The notes: generated by a model not told the origin, from the letters alone. A stretch of 64,000 nucleotides of DNA from Mariniflexile sp041583155 (GCF_041583155.1 NZ_JBFHGK010000006.1:62001-126000), one strand, 5' to 3'. Shown: positions 42,764 to 52,091, counted from the stretch's first letter. Translations and numbers: made by a program.

Positions 42764-42906
42764 TATACTTACTATTTTGCTTAAATAGTTATTGATATAT
42801 GCAAAAAAATGATTGTGTTATGTTCTGTAACTATTTACTTGAAAATTTATTAATATGTTTACATTGCTATTATAATTAAAGTTATTGGTTTGCTTTTGTA
42901 AATCAG
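42764..42906 (+). repeat. Imperfect direct copy of the fibre-operon promoter region
   Basis: 42764-42794 matches 35850-35880 in 25 of 31 bases (shared CTTACT, TTTGCTTAAA, GTTATTG). Exactly 60 bases later, TTAATATGTTT is shared. About 30 bases further on, TTATTG...GCTT.TGTAAAT is shared. The three blocks have nearly the same spacing in both copies. The region is AT-rich, so an alignment score against shuffled sequence is needed. Confidence 0.5.
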
Positions 42907-42987
42907 TGAGGTATTTATTGCATTAGTATTAGAATAAAAATTATTGAGGGCTTTAATTTTTACAAGAAGTGATTCTAATACGTTCTT

Positions 42988-43020
42988 AAAAAGGTTGTCT
43001 TAAAGACAACCTTTTTTTTT
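42988..43020 (+). terminator. Strong terminator with no gene directly upstream
   Basis: AAAGGTTGTCT and AGACAACCTTT pair across a 3-nt loop and are followed by about nine Ts. The nearest upstream gene already has its own terminator at 42642-42671. Confidence 0.85.
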
Positions 43021-43113
43021 CTACTTATCATAAAGATACGCAATTCATCGTATTGACATCATTTCTATAAAGTTGCAATTTTGGGTTATTAATAACCATA
43101 AACAAAATCAACA

Positions 43114-44991
43114 ATGAGAAGATTAAACCAATTTGTATTTCTGTTAGTTGGGATTCTAACTGTAAATGTAACTTTAGCTCAAAAAGCAGAAGCACCAGAG
43201 CAAACCTACGACTTAGGTGCTAACATTAATGAAATGACATTAACCGTAGGTGGTATTTTAGTTGCCGCTACAAATGAAGGGTTGGTGGGTATAGACCCAA
43301 AACAAAGCACACCAGTATTCACGTTTAATAATTTTGGTAAATTAAAACCGGAAGAAACTGAATTTATTCCAGCATCACCATATATTGTGATTTCTCAAGG
43401 TACAGATTCCAAGTTTTCTGGATTTGCAAAAACAAAAAGAGCAGTTATAAACTATATTACTGGCAAGGTAATTTTTAATTCTGAAACTGATAATTGGAAT
43501 CAAATTTATACATGTAATGTAGTTTTGCCTCAAAATAAATTGATTGTTAGTGGGATACAAAAAGAAGGTGATAAATTTGAAAAAATGACACCTAAAGTTG
43601 CTGTTTACGATTTAAGTACACAAAAGTTAGATTACAGTTTCTTTTTAGATAAACCAGGTAGAGTCGGTATTGCTAAAGATTTCAGTGTAACAGGTGTGCC
43701 TTTATTATTAAGGAGTATGTTAATCATTCCCACAGCTCAAGGCTTAATTGCTAAATCTCACAAAGGAGATGATTTATGGGAATGTAAAATTAAAGGCATT
43801 AACTGGATGGTTGCTGATGAAACTGAAAAAGAAATTTATGGATTTGAAACCACCGTTAATGGTAAAAACACACGTATTCATAAAATAGGAAGCAATGGGG
43901 CGGAACTTTGGAAAGACGATAGGAAAGTACAAGGAAACGTCTCTAATTTTCAAATTTTGCCACAAGGAATAGCCGTGGTTAGTGATAAAGTAGCCGCAGA
44001 AGAATCTGAAATAGCATTTTTAAGTGCATCAACGGGTGAAGATTTATGGGAAAAAGCACCAAAAACAAAAGGTTTTGTACAACATTTTTATGTGCAGGAT
44101 GATGGTATATTGTTTGGAATTCAGCAAGGTGGTATCAACAAGATTTCATTTGATGGAAAAACACTATTTAAAAAACCATTAAAAACAGGAGCAAATATTA
44201 TGGTTATGGCCGAGTCGCCTCAAGGTTTAATTTATATTACTAGTGAAGATGCTAATATAGTGGATTTAAAATCTGGTGAGCAAGTTTGGAATAAACCATT
44301 GAAATATAAAAATTCAGCAGCCGTTGCTTCAGCATTTGATAATTCTAAAAATAGATATCTAATAGCAGCCGATGGAACTCTTTATGCTATTGATGCTAAA
44401 TCGGGTGACGTTAAAGAGTTGGGCAATGTTAAATTTGATGAAAAGGAAGTAGCTAATACCATGGAAATGCGTAACAATAATATCTTTTTAAGTTCTTCAC
44501 AAAATGTAGCATTGCTTGGAACTGATGGTAAGGAAATATATCATGCTTATTATAAATCGCCATCACAAAGTGGATTTGTAAAAGTACTATCGGGCGCCAT
44601 AGCAGTGGCATCAACAGGTTTGGCTATGGCACATGCTGCCAAAGCAGGAATGAATAGAACCAATAGTTATGGCGATTCTAACGATTTGGATAATTATAAC
44701 GATTACGGAAAAGAAAACAAGCGCGCGGCCGATATGTTCGCTTCCATTGGAGATGCTTCCTTCCAAATGATGTCTAAGCGTTTTAAAGCAACTGCAGCAA
44801 CTGAGAATGCACAATTTATTTTAACAAAACTTGATGCTGGTGTTGGCTTGGTTAAAGTTAATAAAGATACTGGTAAAGTAGATAAAGAAATAGTTCTTAA
44901 AGATAAAAAACCGGAATATCAGGTGGACGAAATTGCTGGGGTGTTATATTACAAAGCTAACGATAAAACTATTCACGCTTATAGCTTGTAA
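43114..44991 (+). CDS. Exported PQQ-like beta-propeller protein
   Basis: 625 residues. Signal peptide about 1-22 (TLAQ). Repeated Trp-containing propeller strands occur throughout (GDDLWECKIKG, NGAELWKDDRK, TGEDLWEKAPK, SGEQVWNKPLK, with YAIDAKSGDVK), as in PQQ_2/YWTD-like propellers. Residues about 490-560 interrupt the propeller with an Ala/Gly-rich helix (GAIAVASTGLAMAHAAKAG) and an Asn/Asp/Tyr-rich linker. Probably a periplasmic or surface scaffold rather than an enzyme, since no cofactor-binding quinoprotein motifs are evident. Monocistronic, with terminators after it. Confidence 0.75.
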   Translation: MRRLNQFVFLLVGILTVNVTLAQKAEAPEQTYDLGANINEMTLTVGGILVAATNEGLVGIDPKQSTPVFTFNNFGKLKPEETEFIPASPYIVISQGTDSKFSGFAKTKRAVINYITGKVIFNSETDNWNQIYTCNVVLPQNKLIVSGIQKEGDKFEKMTPKVAVYDLSTQKLDYSFFLDKPGRVGIAKDFSVTGVPLLLRSMLIIPTAQGLIAKSHKGDDLWECKIKGINWMVADETEKEIYGFETTVNGKNTRIHKIGSNGAELWKDDRKVQGNVSNFQILPQGIAVVSDKVAAEESEIAFLSASTGEDLWEKAPKTKGFVQHFYVQDDGILFGIQQGGINKISFDGKTLFKKPLKTGANIMVMAESPQGLIYITSEDANIVDLKSGEQVWNKPLKYKNSAAVASAFDNSKNRYLIAADGTLYAIDAKSGDVKELGNVKFDEKEVANTMEMRNNNIFLSSSQNVALLGTDGKEIYHAYYKSPSQSGFVKVLSGAIAVASTGLAMAHAAKAGMNRTNSYGDSNDLDNYNDYGKENKRAADMFASIGDASFQMMSKRFKATAATENAQFILTKLDAGVGLVKVNKDTGKVDKEIVLKDKKPEYQVDEIAGVLYYKANDKTIHAYSL

Positions 44992-45020
44992 AAGTAGAAT
45001 CTTGTTGTTGAGATTTGTTT

Positions 45021-45064
45021 GATTAGGCGTAATAAATACGATTATTGCGCTTAATCTTTTTTAA
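45021..45064 (+). terminator. Terminator of the propeller gene
   Basis: GATTAGGCGTAATA (45021-45034) pairs with TATTGCGCTTAATC (45043-45056) through Watson-Crick and G-U pairs, then a T run. Confidence 0.8.
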
Positions 45065-45141
45065 TAACAGTTTATCGAAAAAGAAGTTGTTTTTGAAGTA
45101 AAAAAGCTAAATTTAAATGCTATTAATCAGTTCAGTTAAAG

Positions 45142-45192
45142 AACACCATCCAGTAAAATCATTAAAAGGGATTTACGGTTGGTGTTTTTTTT
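45142..45192 (+). terminator. Second hairpin with T run before the signalling genes
   Basis: AACACCA (45142-45148) pairs with TGGTGTT (45180-45186). Inside, GTAAAATC and GATTTAC extend the stem with one bulge; eight Ts follow. It may back up the previous terminator or be a leader attenuator for the gene at 45251. Confidence 0.65.
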
Positions 45193-45250
45193 ATAAGCTT
45201 ATTTTGCCCGCCTATTTATTGGTTTTAATCATTATGTAATCTTCGTCATT

Positions 45251-45526
45251 ATGTTTAATAACGTCATTACTTCAGGTATAGTTGTGTTGATTGTGGTTTT
45301 AGTTTTTGTCATTATTAAAACCATTTTTCAAAATATATTCTTAAATAAAATTGCAAATAAATCGTATGCGCAACTGCGTGAAAAGATTGCCCAAGAGCAG
45401 TTAAAACTCCAAATAAATAACGAAAGAATTCTATTAGTAGAAGAGTTGCATATTACAATCTTCAATCGAGTTTTTAAAATAGCAAGGGATATTATTTTAG
45501 TTCAAAAGCTTATATTTGATAAGTAA
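45251..45526 (+). CDS. Small single-TM protein with coiled coil, unknown function
   Basis: 91 residues. A transmembrane helix (about 8-28, ITSGIVVLIVVLVFVIIKTIF) precedes a charged amphipathic helix (about 40-65, YAQLREKIAQEQLKLQINNERILLVEE) and a hydrophobic tail. No named family is recognised. It lies just upstream of a histidine kinase gene. If that gene starts at its second Met (45573), there is no overlap between the two. Confidence 0.5.
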   Translation: MFNNVITSGIVVLIVVLVFVIIKTIFQNIFLNKIANKSYAQLREKIAQEQLKLQINNERILLVEELHITIFNRVFKIARDIILVQKLIFDK

Positions 45527-45572
45527 GTTGGTAGAAATTCTTAAATTCTTTTTGTTGATATTCTTAAATAAT

Positions 45573-47513
45573 ATGAAGAAACTATTCATTGTAATAATCT
45601 TACTATCTTTTATTTGCAGTTATGCTCAAACAATTAAGCGGTTGGATAGCTTAATACAAGTTTCTAAAAAGCAAAATAACCATCAGCTTATAAATACACT
45701 TAATGAAATATCATGGGAGTTTAAAAATTCAAATGCCGACTCCGCACTTATTTATGCAAAAAAAGCCCTGAAAACAGCTAAAATTATTAATGAGAATAGG
45801 TTCATTGCAGCAGCATATAACAGTGTTGCATCAGCGTTTGAAGCTAATAGTAATATTGATAGTGCAGAAATTTATCATCAGAGGAGTTTAAAAATTAAGC
45901 TTAAAATTAACGATTCTGTAGGTGTTGCCGATTCCTATAACAATTTAGGTATCATTGAAGATATCAAAGGGAATTACGATTTAGCTTTAAAAAATTACTT
46001 CAAAGCTTTAAAAATATACGAAGAACACGCCAAAGATTTTGAAAAAGTTCCTACCGTTCTCATAAATATTGGGATTGTTTATAAAAAGCAAAAAGAATAT
46101 AACAAAGTATTAGATTATTATCACAGAGCACTCAAAATTTATAAAAAAAATAATTTTGAAATAGGAGAGACTATAGTAACCGGTAATATTGGTTCGGTTT
46201 TAATTAATCTTCAAGAGTATAAACAATCTATTCAATATTCTGAAAAAGCTAAAGAGCTTTATTCTAAATTAGGCTATAGCAGATATGTACCCTACATGCT
46301 GGAAAATATAGGTATCGCGAAGGATAGCCTAAAACAGTATGCTTCTGCCCGGACAGACTACTTGGCTGCAATTTCTTTTTTTGAAAATGACCAAAATTTA
46401 TATGAATTATCGAACACTAAAATTTCATTAGCTAATAATTATACCTTAACAAATGAGTTCGTCCCTGCCAAAAAAGAACTTTTAGAAGCGTTGGCTATCA
46501 TAAATAAAAATGGTTTTAAAGAAATGAAAGTTAAGGCATTGCGAAATTTATCCAGAGTTTATTGGTTAACCAACGATTTGAAAAATGCTTACATTACCCA
46601 AAACCTTTATAGTATTGAAAAAGATAGTTTGAGTGAAGCCGAGAAAATAAAGACCATTTACGAACTGGAAACCAAATACGAAACAGAGAAAAAAGAAAAA
46701 GAAATTCTTTCTCATCGTGCTAACCTAGCCGAAAAAGAACTTCATATAAACCAGAAAAACACTCAAATAATTGGTTTGGTGGTTTTGGCTTTAGTAATTT
46801 CATTATTGGGCTATGTGTTGTTTAATCAACAAAAGTTGAAAACCAAACAACTTCAAAAAGAGGGTGAACTTAAGGAAGCTTTAGCAGAAATTGAAAGTCA
46901 GAATAAACTACAAGAACAACGTCTTGCTATTTCGCGCGATTTGCATGATACTATTGGCGCTCAGCTAACCTTCATAATTTCTTCTATAGATAACTTACAA
47001 TATGGTTATAAAATTACCAACGAGAAGTTGACTAATAGGTTAACTAGTATTACAAATTTTACTAAGGAAACTATTTATGAGTTGCGAGATACTATCTGGG
47101 CGATGAACAAAAACGATATTTCTTTAGAAGATTTGCAGGCTAGAATTTCAAATTTTATTGATAAAGGACAGCTGTTTTCCAATGGAACTAATTTTAGTTT
47201 TATAACGGATTCATCTATAGATGAAGAATTAAAATTCTCATCTTTAAAAGGTATGAATATTTATAGGATTATTCAGGAATCCATTAATAATGCGGTAAAG
47301 TATGCTGAAGCAAACACAATTACTGTGTGCTTTAAAAATACTGAAAATGGGCTGAACGTTTCTATTAAGGATAATGGAAAGGGATTTGATGCAAGTTCTG
47401 TTGCGTTAGGTAATGGCCTTAGCAACATGAAAAAACGAGCGAGTGAGATCGGTTCAATCTTGTATATTGAAAGTAAAATAAATGAAGGGACAACAATTCA
47501 GTTTGAAATTTAG
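45573..47513 (+). CDS. TPR-containing sensor histidine kinase (HisKA_3/NarX-like)
   Basis: 646 residues from the ATG at 45573. An in-frame ATG at 45516 would add 19 residues ahead of an obvious signal peptide (MKKLFIVIILLSFICSYAQ), so the later start is chosen. About six TPR units in the periplasmic part (for example DSYNNLGIIEDIKGNYDLALKNYFKALKIY) are followed by a coiled coil, one transmembrane helix (IIGLVVLALVISLLGYVLF, about 405-425), a HisKA_3 dimerisation domain with the phospho-His in SRDLHDTIGAQLTF, and an HATPase domain (IIQESINNAVKYA, DNGKGFD, GNGLSNMKKRA). Its partner is the LuxR-type regulator 21 bp downstream. The signal is unknown. Confidence 0.9.
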   Translation: MKKLFIVIILLSFICSYAQTIKRLDSLIQVSKKQNNHQLINTLNEISWEFKNSNADSALIYAKKALKTAKIINENRFIAAAYNSVASAFEANSNIDSAEIYHQRSLKIKLKINDSVGVADSYNNLGIIEDIKGNYDLALKNYFKALKIYEEHAKDFEKVPTVLINIGIVYKKQKEYNKVLDYYHRALKIYKKNNFEIGETIVTGNIGSVLINLQEYKQSIQYSEKAKELYSKLGYSRYVPYMLENIGIAKDSLKQYASARTDYLAAISFFENDQNLYELSNTKISLANNYTLTNEFVPAKKELLEALAIINKNGFKEMKVKALRNLSRVYWLTNDLKNAYITQNLYSIEKDSLSEAEKIKTIYELETKYETEKKEKEILSHRANLAEKELHINQKNTQIIGLVVLALVISLLGYVLFNQQKLKTKQLQKEGELKEALAEIESQNKLQEQRLAISRDLHDTIGAQLTFIISSIDNLQYGYKITNEKLTNRLTSITNFTKETIYELRDTIWAMNKNDISLEDLQARISNFIDKGQLFSNGTNFSFITDSSIDEELKFSSLKGMNIYRIIQESINNAVKYAEANTITVCFKNTENGLNVSIKDNGKGFDASSVALGNGLSNMKKRASEIGSILYIESKINEGTTIQFEI

Positions 47514-47534
47514 ATAATTTAAAAAATCCATTAA

Positions 47535-48185
47535 ATGAATATTAAAATTGGTATTGCAGATGATAACTCATTTTTAATAAATGCAGTCAAAGAAAAATTA
47601 TCCTTTTTTGAAGATTTAAATGTGCGGTTTACGGCTGTTAACGGTGCCGATTTATTGTCGCATTTAGAAGATAATCATCATATCGATATTATTTTAATGG
47701 ATATTGAAATGCCAGTTTTAAATGGTATTGAAACTACCGAAATTGTAAAACAAAAATACCCTCACATCAAAATCATCATGCTTACAGTTTTTGATAATGA
47801 TGAAAATATTTTCAATGCGATAAAAGCAGGAGCCGATGGCTATTTACTAAAAGAAATCAATGCAAAAGATTTATATGAAGGCATAAAACAAACCTTAAAT
47901 GGCGGTGCAGCAATGAATCCATCGATTGCATTGAAAACCTTAAAATTATTGAGGAATCCAATTGATTTTAGTTGTAAAGAAAGTGAAGAAGATATCAAGC
48001 TTTCAGAACGCGAAATTCAAGTTTTAGAGCAATTAAGCAAGGGTTTAAGTTATAATATCATTGCTGAAAACCTCATTTTATCATCGGGAACCATAAGAAA
48101 GCACATCGAAAATATTTATAAAAAACTGCAAGTTCATAATAAATTGGAAGCTGTAGAGAAAGCGAAAAAAAATAATTTAATATAA
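47535..48185 (+). CDS. NarL/LuxR-type response regulator
   Basis: 216 residues. Receiver domain 1-120 with phospho-acceptor Asp56 (ILMDIEMP), then a LuxR-type helix-turn-helix (about 150-212: LSEREIQVLEQLSKGLSYNIIAENLILSSGTIRKHIENIYKKL). It follows the HisKA_3 kinase by 21 bp; this pairing is the standard two-component arrangement. Targets are unknown. Confidence 0.94.
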   Translation: MNIKIGIADDNSFLINAVKEKLSFFEDLNVRFTAVNGADLLSHLEDNHHIDIILMDIEMPVLNGIETTEIVKQKYPHIKIIMLTVFDNDENIFNAIKAGADGYLLKEINAKDLYEGIKQTLNGGAAMNPSIALKTLKLLRNPIDFSCKESEEDIKLSEREIQVLEQLSKGLSYNIIAENLILSSGTIRKHIENIYKKLQVHNKLEAVEKAKKNNLI

Positions 48186-48260
48186 CACAACGGTAATATT
48201 TTGGTAATCTTATTAAAAGATTTTTTTCTAATTTTGAACTTGTTTAGAATTAGTTAAATT

Positions 48261-48304
48261 ACATTAGTTAGGGCTTCTGTGTCGAAGCGAACTAATGTTT
48301 TTTT
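48261..48304 (+). terminator. Terminator of the two-component operon
   Basis: ACATTAGTT (48261-48269) pairs with AACTAATGT (48290-48298). Inside, GCTTC pairs with GAAGC. Seven Ts follow. Confidence 0.85.
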
Positions 48305-48362
48305 GTTTTAAAAAGTTTTATACACCAAATTTTAAAGTGTATAATGAACAAGTCACTCTAAA

Positions 48363-48668
48363 CTATAATTTACTTTTCAAATTCATCCAGCCACCGCCAT
48401 TTACAGCTTCAATTCCGTTACTTTTCAAAATACTGGCAGCACTTCCAGAGCGCATGCCACTGGCGCAGCATGTAATAACAGGTTTGTTTAGTTTCTTAAT
48501 ATCATTTATTTTAGAACTAATAGTTTGTAAAGGTATATTTTTAGAACCTTTAATGTTGCCATGTTGGTATTCTGCTGTAGTTCTAACATCCAGTATAATC
48601 GCGCCTCGCGATTGAAAATCTTTTATAGCGTCTCCTTTGTTTCCAAATAAAAAATTTAATAATCCCAT
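48363..48668 (-). CDS. Single-domain rhodanese-like protein
   Basis: 101 residues. The rhodanese fold is clear: RGAIILDVRTTAEYQHGNIKGSKNIPL and active loop Cys68-Ala-Ser-Gly-Met-Arg73, with the catalytic Cys present and a second Cys just before it. It may move sulfane sulfur in the cytoplasm (acceptor unknown). It stands alone between the regulator and enoyl-CoA hydratase genes. Confidence 0.9.
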   Translation of the reverse strand: MGLLNFLFGNKGDAIKDFQSRGAIILDVRTTAEYQHGNIKGSKNIPLQTISSKINDIKKLNKPVITCCASGMRSGSAASILKSNGIEAVNGGGWMNLKSKL

Positions 48669-48791
48669 AGTTTTAATTTTTTACAAATTAATTTAAAATA
48701 ATTTATACTATTGGTAACAAAGGTTACTTAATCATTCAGTAAAAATTTATGTATATTCAACCATTGAAAAATCAAAAATAATTGCTGTAAA

Positions 48792-49544
48792 ATGAATGAG
48801 GCGTATGTTACTTTAAATATAAAAAATGGCGTTGGATATATTGAGTTTTTCCATCCGAATAGAAACTCCATGCCTAGTGATATTTTATTGAAGTTAAAAG
48901 AAGCCATTGAAGAAGCAGGGCTGGATGATGCTGTTAATGTTATCGTTTTAAAAAGTGGTGGTGATAGAACCTTTTGTGCTGGCGCTAGTTTTAACGAAGT
49001 TATGGCGGTTAAAACACCTAGTGAAGGTAAATTGTTTTTCTCTGGATTTGCAAATGTTATTAATGCCATGCGGACTAGTCCAAAACTAATTATTGGGCGT
49101 GTTCAAGGAAAAACTGTTGGTGGAGGGGTTGGCTTAGCTGCTGCAACCGATTATTGTTTGGCAACCAAATTTGCCTCCATAAGGTTAAGTGAATTAAGTA
49201 TAGGTATAGGGCCGTTTGTTATTGAACCAGCTGTAACTAGAAAAGTAGGATTGTCTGCAATGTCTCAAATGACTATGGATGCTGAAACATTTTTTTCAGC
49301 GGAATGGGCTAAAAGTAAAGGTTTGTATTCTGAATTGTTTGAAACTACTCAGGAACTAGATGTCGCAATAACAACCTTAGCAGAAAAAATAAGCACCTAC
49401 AATCCTGAAGCTTGTAAACAAATGAAATCGGTTTTTTGGGAAGGAACGGAACATTGGGAAACGCTGCTTACTGAACGTGCCGAAATCACAGGAGCTTTAG
49501 TGCTTAGTGAATTTACCAAAAATACCTTGAAGCGGTTTAGATGA
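48792..49544 (+). CDS. Enoyl-CoA hydratase/isomerase family protein
   Basis: 250 residues. Crotonase fold: oxyanion-hole regions DRTFCAGASFNEV and GKTVGGGVGLAAATDYCLAT, with a catalytic Glu candidate in RLSELSIGIGP. Members act on acyl-CoA thioesters in fatty acid or branched-chain amino acid breakdown. The methylglutaconyl-CoA hydratase role is one option, but no leucine-pathway neighbours are present. The usual second Glu is not obvious in IGPFVIEPAV. Confidence 0.85.
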   Translation: MNEAYVTLNIKNGVGYIEFFHPNRNSMPSDILLKLKEAIEEAGLDDAVNVIVLKSGGDRTFCAGASFNEVMAVKTPSEGKLFFSGFANVINAMRTSPKLIIGRVQGKTVGGGVGLAAATDYCLATKFASIRLSELSIGIGPFVIEPAVTRKVGLSAMSQMTMDAETFFSAEWAKSKGLYSELFETTQELDVAITTLAEKISTYNPEACKQMKSVFWEGTEHWETLLTERAEITGALVLSEFTKNTLKRFR

Positions 49545-49577
49545 GTAGGCCCTTTATTAGTTTTTTATAACACCACA

Positions 49578-51329
49578 TTATTTTTTGCTTTCAACAATTT
49601 TCAAGCCATCATCAATTAGTCTTTCAAATTGAGGGTTGTTTTGTTTAATAGTTTTCAAGTGATTTAAAATTACGGTACATAGTTCACTTTCATTAGCTAT
49701 AAAAGCCAATTCGTATAGTTCAACGGGTAAAAGCCAGTCTTTCGGAAACTCTGCAATTAATTGCTCCAAAACTTTACTTTTGGAAATGGTTTTGTTTTTT
49801 CCTTCTCGGTAATCTCTAATCTGTTGATAAAGCGTTTCTAGTTTTAATTGTTCAATTGTTTTTGTTATGTGAATTGTTTTTGAAGTTGGAACATGTGTTA
49901 TTAAATTGAAACTTTCTAAATCTGCAGAACCAGAAAATGCTGAAATAATGTTTTTGCCAACAGCCATATGGTAAACACCTTGTTCTGGCTTAAACAGAAT
50001 AATATCGTTATGTGTAACGGTGCAATTATCAAAACTGATTAAAATTATTTTTCCTTGTAGATTTCGTTTCCCTGTGATGATGTTTCCTGAAACTATAATG
50101 CCTCCATCAAACTCTAAAGTCACAGTTTTTTCTTCATAAATATCGTAGGCTCTTAAATCGCGAGGACTCATGTCTTCAATCGCTAAGTTAATTCCTTTTA
50201 ATTTTCCAATGGGTGAGCCAAAACCGTTTTTATGTGTTTTTCTGCCATGCCCAACGAGTTCTTTTTCTCTATAGGCTAAAGCTGTTTCTCCCGTAGTCTG
50301 TATATATATAGCTTTGCCGTTATCTTCAATCACTTCAGAAAATAATCCTGAAATTTGTAGACCTGTACTTAATTCAATAGTTCCTAAAGCTTTAGAATTA
50401 ATGAGTTTGTTAACGCCTGAAAGTCCACCTTTACGCAATGTCATAGTGTTGGCAAAAGTTTCTAATACCAGACTTAAATGTGCGAAATCAGGAGTTACAA
50501 ATAACTGTGGTTGTAGTTTTGTAATGTCGAAATTTTTAAAAGTTGCCTCTATTGTGTAAGGTAGTTTTTTAACAGCGTCGGTCAAACACCAAGCGCTTTC
50601 TCCTATTGAAGATAATAAGCCAGCGCCATATATTTTCGGGGTTTCAGGTGTTCCGATTAAACCATATTCCACGGTCCACCAATGAAGATTTCTAATAAGT
50701 GCCATTTCACTAGGCTCTCCCATATTATTTTGTAAATGATTTACTTTTTTTTCAGCTGCAGCAATATCTGCTTCGTCAGTATTTGGTGCTTCTTTAATTA
50801 TGGATAAATGTCTCACGGCTTCATATAATTCATAATCTTTGGCCGATGAGATGGCTTTACAACCAATCTCGCCAAAACGTCTTAAATATTCAGTATATTC
50901 GGGGTTGGCAATAATTGGGGCGTGTCCGGCACCTTCGTGAATAATATCTGGTGCTGGTGTGTATTCTATATGTTCTAGTTGTCGGATGTCGCTGGCAATA
51001 ACTAAAACATTATAGGCTTGAAATTCCATAAACGCATTTGGAGGAATGAAGCCATCAACAGCTACGGCTGCCCAACCAATATCTTTCAAAATCCTATTCA
51101 TGCCATACATATTTGGGATATGATCAATGGAAATGCCCGTTTTTTTCAAACCTTCTAAATAGGACTTATGAGCAACTTCTTTTAAGAAATCGACATTTTT
51201 ACGCATAACATAGCGCCAAACGGCCTGGTCTATAGCCGAGTAATCTTCATAATTTTGTGGTTTTATAAACTGTAGTAAATGCTTAGGTAAGCGATTTAAT
51301 ATAGGATTTGATTTTACAGAAGTAAGCAT
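49578..51329 (-). CDS. Aromatic amino acid (phenylalanine-type) hydroxylase, long form
   Basis: 583 residues. The N-terminal ~330 residues are a pterin-dependent, iron-containing hydroxylase domain. Likely iron ligands are His131 and His136 (HEGAGHAPI) and Glu221 (HWWTVEYGLIG). The best-known reaction is phenylalanine to tyrosine. The C-terminal ~250 residues (from about 335; ELVGHGRKTHKNGFGSPIG, then strand-rich and helical parts) are absent from the ~280-residue proteobacterial enzymes. Tyrosine or tryptophan as substrate cannot be excluded. Monocistronic. Confidence 0.85.
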   Translation of the reverse strand: MLTSVKSNPILNRLPKHLLQFIKPQNYEDYSAIDQAVWRYVMRKNVDFLKEVAHKSYLEGLKKTGISIDHIPNMYGMNRILKDIGWAAVAVDGFIPPNAFMEFQAYNVLVIASDIRQLEHIEYTPAPDIIHEGAGHAPIIANPEYTEYLRRFGEIGCKAISSAKDYELYEAVRHLSIIKEAPNTDEADIAAAEKKVNHLQNNMGEPSEMALIRNLHWWTVEYGLIGTPETPKIYGAGLLSSIGESAWCLTDAVKKLPYTIEATFKNFDITKLQPQLFVTPDFAHLSLVLETFANTMTLRKGGLSGVNKLINSKALGTIELSTGLQISGLFSEVIEDNGKAIYIQTTGETALAYREKELVGHGRKTHKNGFGSPIGKLKGINLAIEDMSPRDLRAYDIYEEKTVTLEFDGGIIVSGNIITGKRNLQGKIILISFDNCTVTHNDIILFKPEQGVYHMAVGKNIISAFSGSADLESFNLITHVPTSKTIHITKTIEQLKLETLYQQIRDYREGKNKTISKSKVLEQLIAEFPKDWLLPVELYELAFIANESELCTVILNHLKTIKQNNPQFERLIDDGLKIVESKK

Positions 51330-51401
51330 AAAAAAGTAGCTAATGTGTGTGCTATAAAATTACAAATTCTATAATTAAGCTTTTATAAACTGTTGTTAAA
51401 T

Positions 51402-51433
51402 AAAAAAGAGCAACCTTTATAAGTTGCTCTTTT
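51402..51433 (-). terminator. Terminator of the DUF4136 lipoprotein gene
   Basis: Perfect 11-bp stem AAAAGAGCAAC / GTTGCTCTTTT with an 8-nt loop; T run on the minus strand. Confidence 0.85.
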
Positions 51434-51440
51434 GTTTAGT

Positions 51441-52019
51441 TTATTTTGTTATTTGTGGGGGATATTTTTCCAATATTTTAGAAACAAATTCTTGGATACG
51501 CTCGTCTTTCTTCTCCATTTTTTGAGTTAAATAACCAGTACCCATACCTTGCCAAACTAACTCTTTTTTATTCGCATCAATTAAATCAATAAATAATGTG
51601 CCTTCTGTGCTTGTTGATATACTTGGTTGGTTCCAACCCCAGCCCCAACCAGGACCAAAGCCTCCGCCCCAAGGGCCCCAGCCTCCCCAGCCCCAAGCAC
51701 CCATGCCCCAAGAATTGTTGTAAACATCAACACGCTGATTTGATTTGGTGAAAAGGCTTATAAGTATATCGGGTGTTTCTGATTTTGTAAAACCTTTAGC
51801 TATCATTTCTGCTTCAATAGACCTAAGAATTCTACGTTTATCTAAATCACTAATCTCAGCTTTGTCTATACCTGTTTTAAAAAAAGCAAAGGTTTTATAA
51901 GTGTTAAATTTGGCATTTTTATCGTAATCGGCTGCAACTCTAACCGAACTACAGGACGATACTATAATTAATAAGGCTAAAAAAGGGATGGTTTTTAGTA
52001 ATGTTTTCATAGCGAACAA
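51441..52019 (-). CDS. DUF4136 lipoprotein
   Basis: 192 residues as drawn; the Met at residue 4 (start 52010) is the more natural start for the signal MKTLLKTIPFLALLIIVSSC with lipobox Cys. The body fits DUF4136: VRVAADYDKNAKFNTYKTFAF, RRILRSIEAEMIAKGFTKSETPDILISLF and FIDLIDANKKELVWQGMGTGYL. A Gly/Trp-rich loop (about 107-130) interrupts it, as in many family members. Function unknown; envelope location. Confidence 0.87.
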   Translation of the reverse strand: MFAMKTLLKTIPFLALLIIVSSCSSVRVAADYDKNAKFNTYKTFAFFKTGIDKAEISDLDKRRILRSIEAEMIAKGFTKSETPDILISLFTKSNQRVDVYNNSWGMGAWGWGGWGPWGGGFGPGWGWGWNQPSISTSTEGTLFIDLIDANKKELVWQGMGTGYLTQKMEKKDERIQEFVSKILEKYPPQITK

Positions 52020-52091
52020 ATTTTTTTAGTTTATAACAATTCTTCTTTTTAAATTATCAATAATCGTACCAAGAGACCTCTTGTTAGCTGA

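Larger units (their letters stand above)
42595..43113. other. Intergenic, 519 bp: two terminators around a promoter-like repeat
   Basis: No coding frame seen. In order: terminator 42642-42671, a block at 42764-42906 resembling the fibre-operon promoter region, then a strong terminator 42988-43020 with no gene between. See findings. Confidence 0.6.

Noticed and set aside
48295..48615. 106-codon plus-strand frame
   Set aside because: Lies antisense over the well-supported rhodanese gene.
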